Source: Agrobacterium sp. a22-2
Lineage (GTDB): Bacteria > Pseudomonadota > Alphaproteobacteria > Rhizobiales > Rhizobiaceae
Reading direction: 5' to 3'
Assembly (NCBI RefSeq): GCF_012276985.1
Contig: NZ_JAAXMM010000008.1
Coordinates: 215,472-279,471, forward strand
DNA: 64,000 bases
The notes beneath the pieces were generated by a model, which worked only from the letters and a program-made list of their open reading frames with translations, did no database searches and was not told where the DNA came from. Positions 11,426 through 20,277 of this stretch are shown piece by piece (the first letter of the stretch is position 1; each line of letters starts with the position of its first letter). The position numbers were made by a program, and so were the translations under genes.

Positions 11426-12778
11426 CTACTTACCTTCTCGGGCTGCGACATACCGATTGACGGGCATCGACAGGCCGAGATTCTCGCGCAACGTCGTGCC
11501 CTCGTATTCCTCGCGGAACAGACCGCGGCGGCGCAGCTCCGGCACGACGAGTTCGACGAAGTCGTTGAGGCTGGCCGGCAGTGTCGGGAACATCAGGATG
11601 AAGCCATCGGCAGCACGGGCCTCGGACCATTCTTCCATGAAATCGGCGATTTCGACCGGCGTGCCGGTAATGCCGTTGCCGGTGCTCTTTTCGGCATAGT
11701 GGCGGATGAGGTGGCCGAGCGTGTGGCCTTGCTCGATATAGTCCTTGAGTTCCTCGAACAGGGCCTTCGACCCCTTCGGCTCGGCCGGCAGGCGTTCCAT
11801 CGGGAAGGGCTGGTCGAGGGGAGCACCGGACAAGTCGGTTTCCAGGAATTCGCCAAGCATCCACCGGCCGACATCGGGGTGCAGATTGTCGATCAGGAAA
11901 TCGACGCGAGCCTGCGCCTCGGCGCGGGTGGCGCCGACATTGACGACCACGCCCGGCATCATCTTCAGATCGTCGGGCGAGCGGCCGTATTTCGGCATGC
12001 GGTCCTTGACGTTGGTGTAGAAGGCCTTGTTGCGCTCCAGATTGGAGGCGAGGCTGAAGACGATCTCGGCGGTGCGGGCGGCGAGTTCCATGCCGGCCTC
12101 CGAGCCGCCAGCCTGGGCGATGATGGGCCGGCCCTGCGGCGAGGCGGCGATGTTGAGCGGCCCGCGAACCTGAAAGTGCTTGCCCTTGTGATTCAGTGTA
12201 TGCAGCTTGGTCTTGTCGTAGTAGAGGCCGCTCTCACGGTCGAGCAACAGGGCGTCCGGCTCGAAACTGTCCCAAAGGCCGAAGACGACATCGACGAATT
12301 CCGCACCGCGCTCATAGCGCAGCGCATGGGGCGGAAGGCCTTCCATGTTGAAATTATAGCCAGTCTCGTCGTGGTCGGAGGTGACGACGTTCCAGCAGGC
12401 GCGGCCGCCGCTCATATGGTCGATGGAGGCAAAGAGGCGGGCAATATTGTAGGGTTCATAATAGCTGGTGGAGGCCGTGGCAACGAAGCCGAGACGTTCC
12501 GTCAGCACGGAGAGAGCGGTGATCAGCGTCAACGGCTCGAAGCGGTTCATCTTGGTCGGCGAGCGCGACAGGGCATCCGCATCGCCGATAGCGGAGGCCG
12601 GCGAATCCGCCACGAACATGAAGTCGAACTTGGCTGCTTCGGAGATTTTCGCCACGTTGAGCAAGTGGCCGATATCGTTGGCGCCGTTGACGTCGCTGTC
12701 CGGATGCAGCCAGGCGGCCGGGTTGAAGCCGAACGTATAGACGAAGGTGCCAAGCTTCAGTTTCTCGTCGCGGGCCAT
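11426..12778 (-). CDS. LLM-class flavin-dependent monooxygenase (NtaA/SnaA/DszA family)
   Basis: A 450-residue bacterial-luciferase-like monooxygenase of the NtaA/SnaA/DszA subgroup, two-component enzymes that use FMNH2 supplied by a separate reductase. Typical segments are LGTFVYTFGFNPAAWLHP, FMFVADSPA, ASTSYYEPYNIARLFASIDHMSGGRACWNVVTS and SPQGRPIIAQAGGSEAG. It is 23 bp downstream of hutC on the same strand and is the last gene of the transporter-hutC operon, so co-regulation with histidine use is likely. No flavin reductase gene is visible in the window. The substrate cannot be read from sequence; context suggests an imidazole or amino-acid derivative. Confidence 0.85.
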   Translation of the reverse strand: MARDEKLKLGTFVYTFGFNPAAWLHPDSDVNGANDIGHLLNVAKISEAAKFDFMFVADSPASAIGDADALSRSPTKMNRFEPLTLITALSVLTERLGFVATASTSYYEPYNIARLFASIDHMSGGRACWNVVTSDHDETGYNFNMEGLPPHALRYERGAEFVDVVFGLWDSFEPDALLLDRESGLYYDKTKLHTLNHKGKHFQVRGPLNIAASPQGRPIIAQAGGSEAGMELAARTAEIVFSLASNLERNKAFYTNVKDRMPKYGRSPDDLKMMPGVVVNVGATRAEAQARVDFLIDNLHPDVGRWMLGEFLETDLSGAPLDQPFPMERLPAEPKGSKALFEELKDYIEQGHTLGHLIRHYAEKSTGNGITGTPVEIADFMEEWSEARAADGFILMFPTLPASLNDFVELVVPELRRRGLFREEYEGTTLRENLGLSMPVNRYVAAREGK

Positions 12779-12801
12779 GTCAAGTTTCCTTCTTTACCGC
12801 T

Positions 12802-13554
12802 CTAAACCAGTTTCTGAGATGGTGTGAACCGCGCCGTCAGCGCGTGGCTGCCGCCGGGATAGGTCAGGCGCACATGGGTGACCGTCTCATCCAGCCGCCA
12901 GGTCTGGCGCTCGACGACCAGCACCGGTGTGCCAACGGCAATCGCAAGGGTGCGGGCTGCCGTCTGGCTGGCGCCTTCGGCGGCAATTCGGTGCTCGGCG
13001 GCGTTCCACGGCACATGGTCGAGCAGCCAGGGGCCAGGCGACAGGCTCAAGAAATCTTCCGTCTCGGCCTCGGGCACGACACCAAGATTGATCAGGCGTT
13101 CCTCAAGGCAGAATGGGGCATCGCCGGCATAGTGCAGGCAGGTGATTGCGGCGACCCGACGCCTTGGCGCCAGGCTCAAACCGCCGCGCTCGGCCTTTGT
13201 CGGCGGTCGGATGCTCTTGTCGAGGATCTCGTAGCGATAGGGCAGGTTGAACGCGTTGACCTCGTCGCGGATATTGTAGATTTCCAGGATCGCGCTTTGC
13301 GAATTCTGCGGCATGACGATGCTGCCGGTCTTGCGGCGGCGCAGGACCAGCCCGGCTCGGGCGAGTTGCGTCAACACCTTGTTGACCGTCATGCGGGAGC
13401 ATCCGTATTCCTCGGTCAGCAGCTGTTCCGACGGGATCTTGTGGCCTGGGGGCCAGCGGCCGCTGACGATATTGTCCTGAATGTTATCCAGAATGCGTTG
13501 ATGCAGGGATTTCGGCGGGTTTTCGCCAATCTCCATGGGCCGTGGCGCAGTCAT
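12802..13554 (-). CDS. hutC: HutC, GntR-family histidine utilization repressor
   Basis: A 250-residue GntR/HutC regulator with an N-terminal winged helix (about residues 15-80, including IPSEQLLTEEYGCSRMTVNKVL) and a C-terminal UTRA ligand-binding domain (FCLEERLINLGVVPEAE, HVRLTYPGG). HutC represses hut genes and responds to urocanate. Its ATG overlaps the stop of the transporter ATPase gene (4 bp). Operators that fit the family lie at 9999-10010 and 16671-16682. Met7 is an alternative start. Confidence 0.92.
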   Translation of the reverse strand: MTAPRPMEIGENPPKSLHQRILDNIQDNIVSGRWPPGHKIPSEQLLTEEYGCSRMTVNKVLTQLARAGLVLRRRKTGSIVMPQNSQSAILEIYNIRDEVNAFNLPYRYEILDKSIRPPTKAERGGLSLAPRRRVAAITCLHYAGDAPFCLEERLINLGVVPEAETEDFLSLSPGPWLLDHVPWNAAEHRIAAEGASQTAARTLAIAVGTPVLVVERQTWRLDETVTHVRLTYPGGSHALTARFTPSQKLV

Positions 13555-14342
13555 ACCAGCATCGAGGCTCCGCGATCGAGATAGGTGTCGAGAAACTGTT
13601 CGAGGCGCGGATGGCGCGGTTTTGCAAAAACCTCCGATGGGGGGCCGGTAAACAGCAGCTTGCCATGATCCAGGAAGCTGATCTGCTGGCCGACGGTGGC
13701 GGCAAAGCCGATCTCGTGGCTGACGACCACCATGGTCATGCCTTCTGCGGCCAGATCGCGCATGACGTTCAGCACTTCGCCGGTCAGTTCCGGGTCAAGC
13801 GCCGATGTCGGCTCGTCGAACAGCATGATCTTCGGCTGCAGGGCCAGCGCCCGGGCAATCGCCACGCGCTGCTGCTGGCCGCCTGACAGTTGCGCCGGAT
13901 AATGGCCGGCGCGATTTTCAAGGCCGACCTTTTTCAGCTGTGCCATGGCACGTTCCTCGGCGTCGCGCTTGGCCAATTTGTGCACGGTCTTCAGCGCTTC
14001 CGAGACATTGCCGAGCGCCGTCATGTGCGGCCAGAGATTGAACTGTTGAAAGACCATGCCGATCTGAGACCGAACGCTGCGGATCTGGGCCATCGGCAGG
14101 CGCTCGCGGCCACCTTTGGCGTTTTCGTAAAAGCCGAGTGCTTCGCCATGAACGGTGATCATGCCTTCGCTGGTTTCCTCCAGAAAGGCCAGGCAGCGCA
14201 GAAGCGTTGACTTGCCGGAGCCCGAGGGGCCGATCAGGCAGGAAACCTTGCCATCGGGAATGTCCAGATTGATGTCGTCCAGAACGGTGCTGGTGCCGAA
14301 CCGTTTGACGAGTTTGCTGACGGCGATCGCAGGTAGGGTCAT
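13551..14342 (-). CDS. Amino-acid ABC transporter ATP-binding protein
   Basis: A 263-residue ATPase of the polar amino-acid uptake (HisP/GlnQ) family. It has Walker A GPSGSGKST, signature LSGGQQQRVAIARALALQP and Walker B IMLFDEPTSALDPE. I start at 14342 (MTLPAIAVSK); the frame continues upstream but overlaps the permease gene and is not family-like there. It overlaps the permease by 4 bp and hutC by 4 bp, so translation of the transporter and repressor is coupled. Probable substrate is histidine, urocanate or a related compound, from context only. Confidence 0.92.
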   Translation of the reverse strand: MTLPAIAVSKLVKRFGTSTVLDDINLDIPDGKVSCLIGPSGSGKSTLLRCLAFLEETSEGMITVHGEALGFYENAKGGRERLPMAQIRSVRSQIGMVFQQFNLWPHMTALGNVSEALKTVHKLAKRDAEERAMAQLKKVGLENRAGHYPAQLSGGQQQRVAIARALALQPKIMLFDEPTSALDPELTGEVLNVMRDLAAEGMTMVVVSHEIGFAATVGQQISFLDHGKLLFTGPPSEVFAKPRHPRLEQFLDTYLDRGASMLV

Positions 14343-15007
14343 GTCGGGGAAAACCTCAGGCGTGACAGGCGGGTTTCGGCAAGCCGGCCGAGGCGGCCGG
14401 TGATTTCCACGAGAACCCAATAGATGATGGCGAGCAGGAAGATCGATTCCAGGAAGGCATATTGCTGCGAACCGATGGCGCTGACGGTGAGCGTCAGTTC
14501 CGGCACGGTGATGATCGACAGGATGGCGGTTTCCTTCATCAGGATCACCGACATATTGACGGAAGGCGGCAGCACGAGAAGCGCCATTTCCGGCAGGAGG
14601 ATGCGGCGGATGATCTGCACCCTCGTCAGCCCGAGGCATTCCGCCGCCTCGATATGGCCGGCGGGAACCGCGGCAAAGCCGGCCCGGAAGATCTCGCTGT
14701 AATAGGCCGCTCCATAGACCAGCAGGCCGAGCAGGCCGCAAGGCAGGGGATCGAGCGCCAGGCCGATAAAGGGGCCGCCGTAATAGAGCAGGAAGATCTG
14801 GATCAGGAAGGGTGTGCCGCGCAGGATCTCGACCACCACGCCGAGCGCCAGGTTGACCGGCCTGCCGCCGTATTTGCGGGCTGTGGCAACGAGGAAGCCG
14901 AGGATGACCGAGCCGATCGTGCCTGCAATCCACAGGGCGATGGTGACGCCGAGGCCGCTTAGGATCTCGGGCAGTTTCTCAATGATGACATTGATATCGA
15001 AGATCAT
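14339..15007 (-). CDS. Amino-acid ABC transporter permease
   Basis: A 222-residue HisM/HisQ-family inner-membrane permease with about five hydrophobic segments. The EAA loop that docks the ATPase is at about residues 118-140 (IEAAECLGLTRVQIIRRILLPEM). RGTPFLIQIFLLYYG is the usual motif of the family. It overlaps the second permease and the ATPase by 4 bp each, as expected for a heterodimeric permease pair. Confidence 0.92.
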   Translation of the reverse strand: MIFDINVIIEKLPEILSGLGVTIALWIAGTIGSVILGFLVATARKYGGRPVNLALGVVVEILRGTPFLIQIFLLYYGGPFIGLALDPLPCGLLGLLVYGAAYYSEIFRAGFAAVPAGHIEAAECLGLTRVQIIRRILLPEMALLVLPPSVNMSVILMKETAILSIITVPELTLTVSAIGSQQYAFLESIFLLAIIYWVLVEITGRLGRLAETRLSRLRFSPT

Positions 15008-15645
15008 CGCGGCACTCCTGGAAGCGAGCGCTCGATCAGCCCGCCGGTGCGGGCCACGACGAAATTGATGACCAGATAGAGGAAACCGGCAGCGGCAAAG
15101 ATCTCAAGCGGCTTGAAGGTGCTGCCGGCCAGATCCTGCGCCATGCGGGTGAGCTCGACGATGCCCACCACCGACATCAGCGAGGATGCCTTCAAGATGA
15201 GGATCGCTTCGTTGACAAGGGCCGGAAAGGTTAGCCTCAGCGCGATCGGCACCTTGATGCGCATGAAGGCCTGGCCGGGCGTCAGGCCGAGCATTTCGGC
15301 GGATTCGATATAGCCATGCGGCACGCTGGCAAAGCCGCCGCGCAGGTTTTCCGCCTGATAGGCGGCGGTGCAGAGCGACAGGCCGACAATGGCGGCGACG
15401 ATGCTCGGCACGTTGATGCCGATGACCGGCAGAAGATTGTAGATCAGCAGCAGTTGGACCAGCAGGGGCACGCCGCGGAAGAAGCTGACGAACAGGTTTG
15501 CCGGCAAAGAGAAGAGCCGGCTTTTCGACAGCATGGCTCCGGACAAAGCAATCGCAATGGCAAAGCCGATCAGGATCGATACGAAACTGATCGCTACCGT
15601 GTAGATCGAGGCCTGGACAAGAAGTTCAAACAGTTTGAAAGACAT
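15004..15645 (-). CDS. Amino-acid ABC transporter permease
   Basis: A 213-residue HisM/HisQ-family permease, partner of the neighbouring permease. RGVPLLVQLLLIYNLLP and the EAA-type loop YIESAEMLGLTPGQAFMRIKVP are visible. It is the first gene after the binding protein, separated by a 112-bp spacer that contains a hairpin, and it overlaps the next permease gene by 4 bp. Confidence 0.92.
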   Translation of the reverse strand: MSFKLFELLVQASIYTVAISFVSILIGFAIAIALSGAMLSKSRLFSLPANLFVSFFRGVPLLVQLLLIYNLLPVIGINVPSIVAAIVGLSLCTAAYQAENLRGGFASVPHGYIESAEMLGLTPGQAFMRIKVPIALRLTFPALVNEAILILKASSLMSVVGIVELTRMAQDLAGSTFKPLEIFAAAGFLYLVINFVVARTGGLIERSLPGVPR

Positions 15646-15708
15646 CGGTCAACGTTCCGTCGGCTTGGGGTCCCATGGACACCGGCGCGGTCTTCATCAG
15701 GGGGAACG

Positions 15709-15737
15709 GGCTGCGCGCATCAACCGTGCGCGCAGCC
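15709..15737 (-). promoter_or_regulatory. Intercistronic hairpin after the hut-linked binding-protein gene
   Basis: A perfect 10-bp stem, GGCTGCGCGC at 15709-15718 and GCGCGCAGCC at 15728-15737, with a 9-nt loop. It lies in the spacer between the binding-protein gene and the first permease. No T-run follows on the transcribed strand, so it looks like an mRNA-stabilising or partially terminating element that keeps binding-protein mRNA in excess. Confidence 0.65.
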
Positions 15738-15757
15738 AAGATCGGGGATGTCGGTGC

Positions 15758-16585
15758 TCAGAACGACGGATCGGTGACCGCGTCCGGCGTGTCGAAGCTT
15801 GCGCCGAACCACTTCTTCTGGGCTTCGGCCAGGCGGCCATCGCCCTTCATCTTCAGGAGGGCTGCGTCGATGGCATCCATCAGGCTGGCATGGTCGGCAT
15901 CCTTCGTGCCGATGAAGCCGAAATAGGCCTTCTTGCCGAAGGGCGGCAGCACGACTTCAAACGTGTCGGGACGCTGGCTGGCCACGAATGCGATATTGGG
16001 CAGCGAGTTGGCGACACCGGCGATACGGCCGGCTGCGAGGTCGGCATAGGATTCGGTGAAGGCCGGATATTCGCGGATGTCGACCTTGGCCGACAGGGTG
16101 GCCGAGTATTCGGTCAGCTGGGCGAGCTGCGACGTGGCCTTGCCGACGCCGATTGCCTTGCCGGCAATGTCTTCCGGTTTGCTGATCGAGGTGTCGCCAG
16201 CCTTCTTCAGAACGGCAACCGTTGCTTCGGCGATCGGCGGCGTGAAGCGGTAGCGCTCCATGCGGGCCTTGGTGATGGTGGCCGGGCCGGCGACCATGTC
16301 GAACTTGCCGGCTTCCAGGCCCGGGAAGACGCCTTCCCAGGGCAGGGCGATCCACTCGATGGAAACGCCGAGTTCCTTGCCGATTTCAGCAAAGAGATCG
16401 ACGTTCAGGCCGGCATGGGTGCCGGCATCGATGAAGTCGAAGGGGGCAAACGCGGTCTCAGTACCCACTTTCATGGTGCCGGCCGCCTTGATGCGCGCCA
16501 GCGCGTCTTCGGCATGGGCCGACAGGGTCGCACCGAATAGAAGAGCGGCGCCAAGGGCTGCCTTCAAGAAAAGTCGCTTGTGCAT
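15758..16585 (-). CDS. Amino-acid ABC transporter substrate-binding protein
   Basis: A 275-residue periplasmic binding protein of family 3 (SBP_bac_3) with a signal peptide over about residues 1-25 (ending near LSAHA). The segments AAGTMKVGTETAFAPFDF, LNVDLFAEIGKELGVSIEWI and KFDMVAGPATIT are typical, and the Arg of ITKARMERYRF corresponds to the alpha-carboxylate contact region. It is the first gene of a six-gene operon: binding protein, two permeases, ATPase, hutC, monooxygenase. Histidine or urocanate is the best guess as ligand. Confidence 0.9.
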   Translation of the reverse strand: MHKRLFLKAALGAALLFGATLSAHAEDALARIKAAGTMKVGTETAFAPFDFIDAGTHAGLNVDLFAEIGKELGVSIEWIALPWEGVFPGLEAGKFDMVAGPATITKARMERYRFTPPIAEATVAVLKKAGDTSISKPEDIAGKAIGVGKATSQLAQLTEYSATLSAKVDIREYPAFTESYADLAAGRIAGVANSLPNIAFVASQRPDTFEVVLPPFGKKAYFGFIGTKDADHASLMDAIDAALLKMKGDGRLAEAQKKWFGASFDTPDAVTDPSF

Positions 16586-16670
16586 GGTGATGTCTCCAGT
16601 TTACCGTTCAATCCCGCGAGCGGGCGCTGTTCCCGTTTATTCGGCCGATGAATGGGATCCCGGCCGTTAA

Positions 16671-16682
16671 TTGACTATACAA
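16671..16682. promoter_or_regulatory. Candidate HutC operator upstream of the transporter operon
   Basis: TTGACTATACAA differs at two positions from the symmetric TTGTATATACAA and lies 86 bp upstream of the binding-protein start, where a promoter is expected. It shares the TATAC core with the site at 10000-10009. The rest of the 277-bp gap (16586-16862) shows nothing I can identify. Confidence 0.45.
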
Positions 16683-16862
16683 ATAGACAGAGCTTCGCCG
16701 ACGGAGTCAACGCAAAATCCACGGATCCTTTCGCAAGTGCGGTAAGGTAGGAATTTGATGGGAAGGCGGGGAGACGTTTGGCGGCCGCCAGGCTTATCTG
16801 GCTGACGGCCGTTCATGCGAACCGAAGATTGCTTCCGGCAAAAGAGCAGCCTTGCCTGGTCT

Positions 16863-17858
16863 TTAGCGGTTGACGTCGATGACGACGCGGCCGCGGATCT
16901 GGCCCGCGACGATGGCGTCCGCCAGTTCCGGCAGTTTCGACATGGGTTCTACCGTCGTCAGCGCCTTCAGATGGGCGCGGTCGAGATGGTCGGCCAGGAT
17001 CTGCCAGGCGCGTTCACGCTTGGCCATCGGTGCCATCACGGAATCGACGCCGAGAAGTGCGACACCCCGCAGGATATGCGGCATCACCGTTGCTGGCAGA
17101 TCGGCGCCGCCGGCCAGGCCGCAGGCGGCAACCGCGCCGCCATAGACGGTCTGCGCCAGCACATTGGCCAGCGTGGTTGAGCCGACGCTGTCGACTGCAC
17201 CCGCCCAGCGCTCCTTCTGCAAGGGGCTGCCTTTTTCGGACAGCGATGCGCGCTCGACAAAGCCGGTGGCGCCGAGCGAGGCGAGGTAATCATGGGTTTC
17301 CGGCCGGCCGGTCGATGCCGTGACGCGGTAACCCTTCGCCGAGAGCAGGCTGACGGCGACCGAGCCGACGCCACCGGCTGCACCGGTCACCAGCACTTCC
17401 GGTCCCTGCGGCTTGATCGAGCCCCAGCTTTCCAGTGCATCGACGCAAAGGGCCGCCGTGTAGCCGGCGGTGCCGATCGCCATGGCTTCTTCGAAGGAGA
17501 AGGCCTCCGGCAGGCGCATCAGCCATTCCGCCTTCAGGCGCTGGAAACGGCTATAGCCGCCCCATTCGGTTTCAGACAGGCCGAAGCCGTTGACGACAAC
17601 CCGGTCGCCCGGCTTCCAGTCTGGTGATCGGGATTCGACAACGGTTCCCGCCAGATCGACGCCGGCCACCAGCGGCATGCGCCGGGCGATCCGTCCCTTG
17701 CCGGAGACCGCCAGGCCATCCTTGTAATTGAGGGTCGAGAAGGCGATTTCCACCAGCACATCGTGGTCCGGCAGGTCGGCCTGCGACAATTGCCGGAATC
17801 CGGCCTTCGGTTTGCCGTCGACGGCATCGATAACGATCGCGGTGAAGGTCTCGGTCAT
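16863..17858 (-). CDS. acuI: AcuI/YhdH-type quinone-oxidoreductase-like MDR enzyme (acryloyl-CoA reductase family)
   Basis: A 331-residue zinc-independent medium-chain dehydrogenase/reductase. VTGAAGGVGSVAVSLL (about residues 153-168) is the NADPH-binding loop, and FSTLNYKDGLAVSGKGRIAR with PLVAGVDLAGTV are hallmark segments of the YhdH/AcuI branch. AcuI reduces acryloyl-CoA to propionyl-CoA and protects from electrophilic enoyl-CoA. It is followed upstream by a GntR regulator on the same strand (56-bp gap), so the two may be co-transcribed. The in vivo substrate here is not fixed by the sequence. Confidence 0.82.
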   Translation of the reverse strand: MTETFTAIVIDAVDGKPKAGFRQLSQADLPDHDVLVEIAFSTLNYKDGLAVSGKGRIARRMPLVAGVDLAGTVVESRSPDWKPGDRVVVNGFGLSETEWGGYSRFQRLKAEWLMRLPEAFSFEEAMAIGTAGYTAALCVDALESWGSIKPQGPEVLVTGAAGGVGSVAVSLLSAKGYRVTASTGRPETHDYLASLGATGFVERASLSEKGSPLQKERWAGAVDSVGSTTLANVLAQTVYGGAVAACGLAGGADLPATVMPHILRGVALLGVDSVMAPMAKRERAWQILADHLDRAHLKALTTVEPMSKLPELADAIVAGQIRGRVVIDVNR

Positions 17859-17914
17859 GTCTTTCGCTTGGCTCCTGTTGTGACGGACGCTTTGCGGCTG
17901 CGTCTCTTACCTCG

Positions 17915-18676
17915 TCAGGCGGTGGTGATGGCGGCGCTTGCGGCGCGGCTTTCGCGGGCCGCGACGGCTGCGACATAGGAATCGCTGATGTAACGCAGCA
18001 GCGAGGCTAGGGCAGCCGTTGCCCTTGCGACGTCGCGGGCGCGCACGGCATCGAGAATTTCCTGGTGGAAGGCGACGACCTGCCGCCGTTCGCGCACCCG
18101 GAAGACGATCATGTTGGTGATCGGAATGAAGGCCTCGATGACGGTATACATCATCAGCTTCAACGGGCCGTTGGCGGTGGAATCGACCAGGGCACGGTGG
18201 AAGCGCACGTCGGAGGCGCAGAAATCCTCGTCGGTCAACGCCTCTGAACTCTGAACGCGGATTTCCTCTTCCATCGCGGCGAGGTCAGCCTCGGTACGAT
18301 TGTCGGATGCCAGCCGGCAGCAGATGGTTTCCGTTTCCAGCCGGGCAACGATGATCTCGTCGATGTCGAAAGCGCCAATGCCGACCAGCAGGGTCGCGGC
18401 ACCGGTGATCGCCTTGGACAGGCCCTCGGGATCAGGGCGCTTGACGAAATTGCCACCGGTCGGTCCGCGCTTGGAATGGATCAGGTTCTGGGCGGCCAGC
18501 CGCTTCAAGGCCTCGCGAACGGTCGGCCGCGAAATGCCGAAACTGCGGGCAAGGTCCTCTTCGCTGGGCAGGCGTTCCTCAACCTTCAGCCGGCCATCCA
18601 TGATGGCTGAACGGATGTTGTCGGAGACCTGCTTGGCAATGCCCGAACGGACAACCTCATCATATTTCAGGATCAT
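17915..18676 (-). CDS. GntR/FadR-family transcriptional regulator
   Basis: A 253-residue regulator with an N-terminal winged helix (about residues 10-75: GRLPSEEDLARSFGISRPTVREALKRL pattern, with RLKVEERLPSEEDLA) and a C-terminal all-helical FCD domain (DVRFHRALVDS, AFHQEILDAVRARD), whose His and Asp residues usually bind metal and a carboxylic-acid ligand. It diverges from the FAD dehydrogenase gene over 137 bp that contain an inverted repeat, so it probably controls the dehydrogenase-IOR operon and itself. Confidence 0.88.
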   Translation of the reverse strand: MILKYDEVVRSGIAKQVSDNIRSAIMDGRLKVEERLPSEEDLARSFGISRPTVREALKRLAAQNLIHSKRGPTGGNFVKRPDPEGLSKAITGAATLLVGIGAFDIDEIIVARLETETICCRLASDNRTEADLAAMEEEIRVQSSEALTDEDFCASDVRFHRALVDSTANGPLKLMMYTVIEAFIPITNMIVFRVRERRQVVAFHQEILDAVRARDVARATAALASLLRYISDSYVAAVAARESRAASAAITTA

Positions 18677-18748
18677 TTAGGCTTCCTTCCCCCGCGATAG
18701 ACCGAAGCATGCCACGACTGAAAACGGATTGCCACCACTTTTAAATAT

Positions 18749-18771
18749 AGGTTTGACAAATATCGAAACCT
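18749..18771. promoter_or_regulatory. Promoter and candidate GntR operator for the dehydrogenase-IOR operon
   Basis: AGGTTT (18749-18754) and AAACCT (18766-18771) form a 6-bp inverted repeat spaced by 11 bp. A consensus -35 TTGACA (18753-18758) begins inside the left arm; TAACCA at 18775-18780 is a possible -10. A GntR dimer here would cover the -35. Confidence 0.5.
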
Positions 18772-18813
18772 GGATAACCATGGCCTCATAAGACTTCAGG
18801 GGAACAGGATTAC

Positions 18814-20271
18814 ATGAATGTCGGGACGGGTATGAACCCGGCTGCTGGGCAGTCGTGCGCGGATTCGGGAGGGCGGATGACCGCGCTTCTTTCGGCTCTT
18901 GCCGGTCGTCTGGACAAGGGTGCGATCCTTGTCGGCGACATGGTGGGTGCTGCCTATAGCAGTGACGCGACGGACGAAGTCGGCGCCGTTCCCCATGCCG
19001 TCCTGCGGCCGCGCAATACGGCCGATGTCTCCCTCATCCTCTCCACATGCAACGAATTCCACCAGCCACTGGTGCTGCAGGGCGGCCGCACGGGTCTTGC
19101 CGGCGGCGCACGCCCGCAACCTGGCGAACTCGCGCTGTCGCTGGAACGCATGACGGCACTGGAGCCGGTCGACACGGACGCCGCGACGATAACCGTCGGT
19201 GCTGGCGCCACATTGCAGTCTGTCCAGGAGGCCGCGGAAGCGGCGGGCCTTTTCTTCGGCGTCGATATCGGCGCGCGGGGTTCCTGCACGATCGGCGGAA
19301 ATGTGGCGACCAATGCCGGCGGCATCCGGGTGCTGCGCTACGGCATGTTCCGGGCTCAGGTGCTGGGGCTCGAAGCCGTGCTGGCCGATGGCGCGGTGCT
19401 GACATCTCTGAAAGGGCTGCCCAAGGACAATTCCGGCTACGATCTCAACCAGCTGTTCATCGGAACGGAAGGCACGCTCGGCGTCGTGACGCGCGCCTGC
19501 CTGAAACTGCATCCCTTGCCGGTCTCGCAGGCCAATGCGTTTTGCGCCGTGCCGTCGCTTGCCGCCGCACAGGCGCTGCTGGCAGCGTTGCGGCAGGAAC
19601 TCGGTTCGCTGCTGTCTGCTTTTGAGGTCATTTTCCCGGTTGTCTACGAAGGCGTCGTTGCCGGTGGTTTCGCTGCGCCGCCGGTGCCGGTCGGCGCCGG
19701 CCTGTATGTGCTCACCGAAATCCAGGGCCAGGACGAGGCTCGCGACGGCGACCGGTTCGCTGCGGCGCTGATGGCGGCCTGCGAAGCCGGGCTGGTGGAG
19801 GACGTAATCGTCTCGCAATCGCCCCGCGACTATCGGGGCCTCTGGGCACTGCGCGAGGCCTGCAGCGCCTTCATCTTCAGCATGGACCACATGATCGGCT
19901 TCGACGTCAGCGCACCGGCCCATGGCATTGGCGCCTTCCTGTCGGATGCAGACGATCGGGTTGTCCGTGTCGATCCTGCCGCAAAACCGTACGTCTTCGG
20001 TCACCTGGGCGACGGCAACCTGCATTACATGGTGCAGAGCCATGCCCATGATGCCGTGGCGGATGCAGTTTTCGACGCGGTAGCGCATTGCGGCGGGGCG
20101 GTGTCGGCCGAACACGGCATCGGCCTCGACAAGAAGAGATGGCTGCCGCTGGTGCGGTCGCCGGCGGAGATCGCAACCATGCGCCGGCTGAAACACGTCT
20201 TCGATCCGAAGTCCATTCTCAATCCGGGCCGTGTCTTCGACATGGCGCCGGGGCTGGCCGGGGAGGCCTGA
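18814..20271 (+). CDS. FAD-binding D-2-hydroxyacid dehydrogenase-type oxidoreductase
   Basis: A 485-residue flavoprotein of the vanillyl-alcohol-oxidase fold: FAD_binding_4 domain at about residues 60-230 (LQGGRTGLAGGARP, GGNVATNAGGIRVLRYG, GTEGTLGVVT) and FAD-oxidase C-terminal domain (FGHLGDGNLHYMV, SAEHGIGLDKKRWL, FDPKSILNPGRVF). The family (GlcD, D-lactate, D-2-hydroxyglutarate dehydrogenases) oxidises D-2-hydroxyacids to 2-oxoacids. The start at 18814 has AGGA about 7 bp upstream; Met22 is an alternative. It ends 6 bp before the indolepyruvate oxidoreductase gene, so its product may feed that enzyme. Confidence 0.85.
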   Translation: MNVGTGMNPAAGQSCADSGGRMTALLSALAGRLDKGAILVGDMVGAAYSSDATDEVGAVPHAVLRPRNTADVSLILSTCNEFHQPLVLQGGRTGLAGGARPQPGELALSLERMTALEPVDTDAATITVGAGATLQSVQEAAEAAGLFFGVDIGARGSCTIGGNVATNAGGIRVLRYGMFRAQVLGLEAVLADGAVLTSLKGLPKDNSGYDLNQLFIGTEGTLGVVTRACLKLHPLPVSQANAFCAVPSLAAAQALLAALRQELGSLLSAFEVIFPVVYEGVVAGGFAAPPVPVGAGLYVLTEIQGQDEARDGDRFAAALMAACEAGLVEDVIVSQSPRDYRGLWALREACSAFIFSMDHMIGFDVSAPAHGIGAFLSDADDRVVRVDPAAKPYVFGHLGDGNLHYMVQSHAHDAVADAVFDAVAHCGGAVSAEHGIGLDKKRWLPLVRSPAEIATMRRLKHVFDPKSILNPGRVFDMAPGLAGEA

Positions 20272-20277
20272 CCGCTC

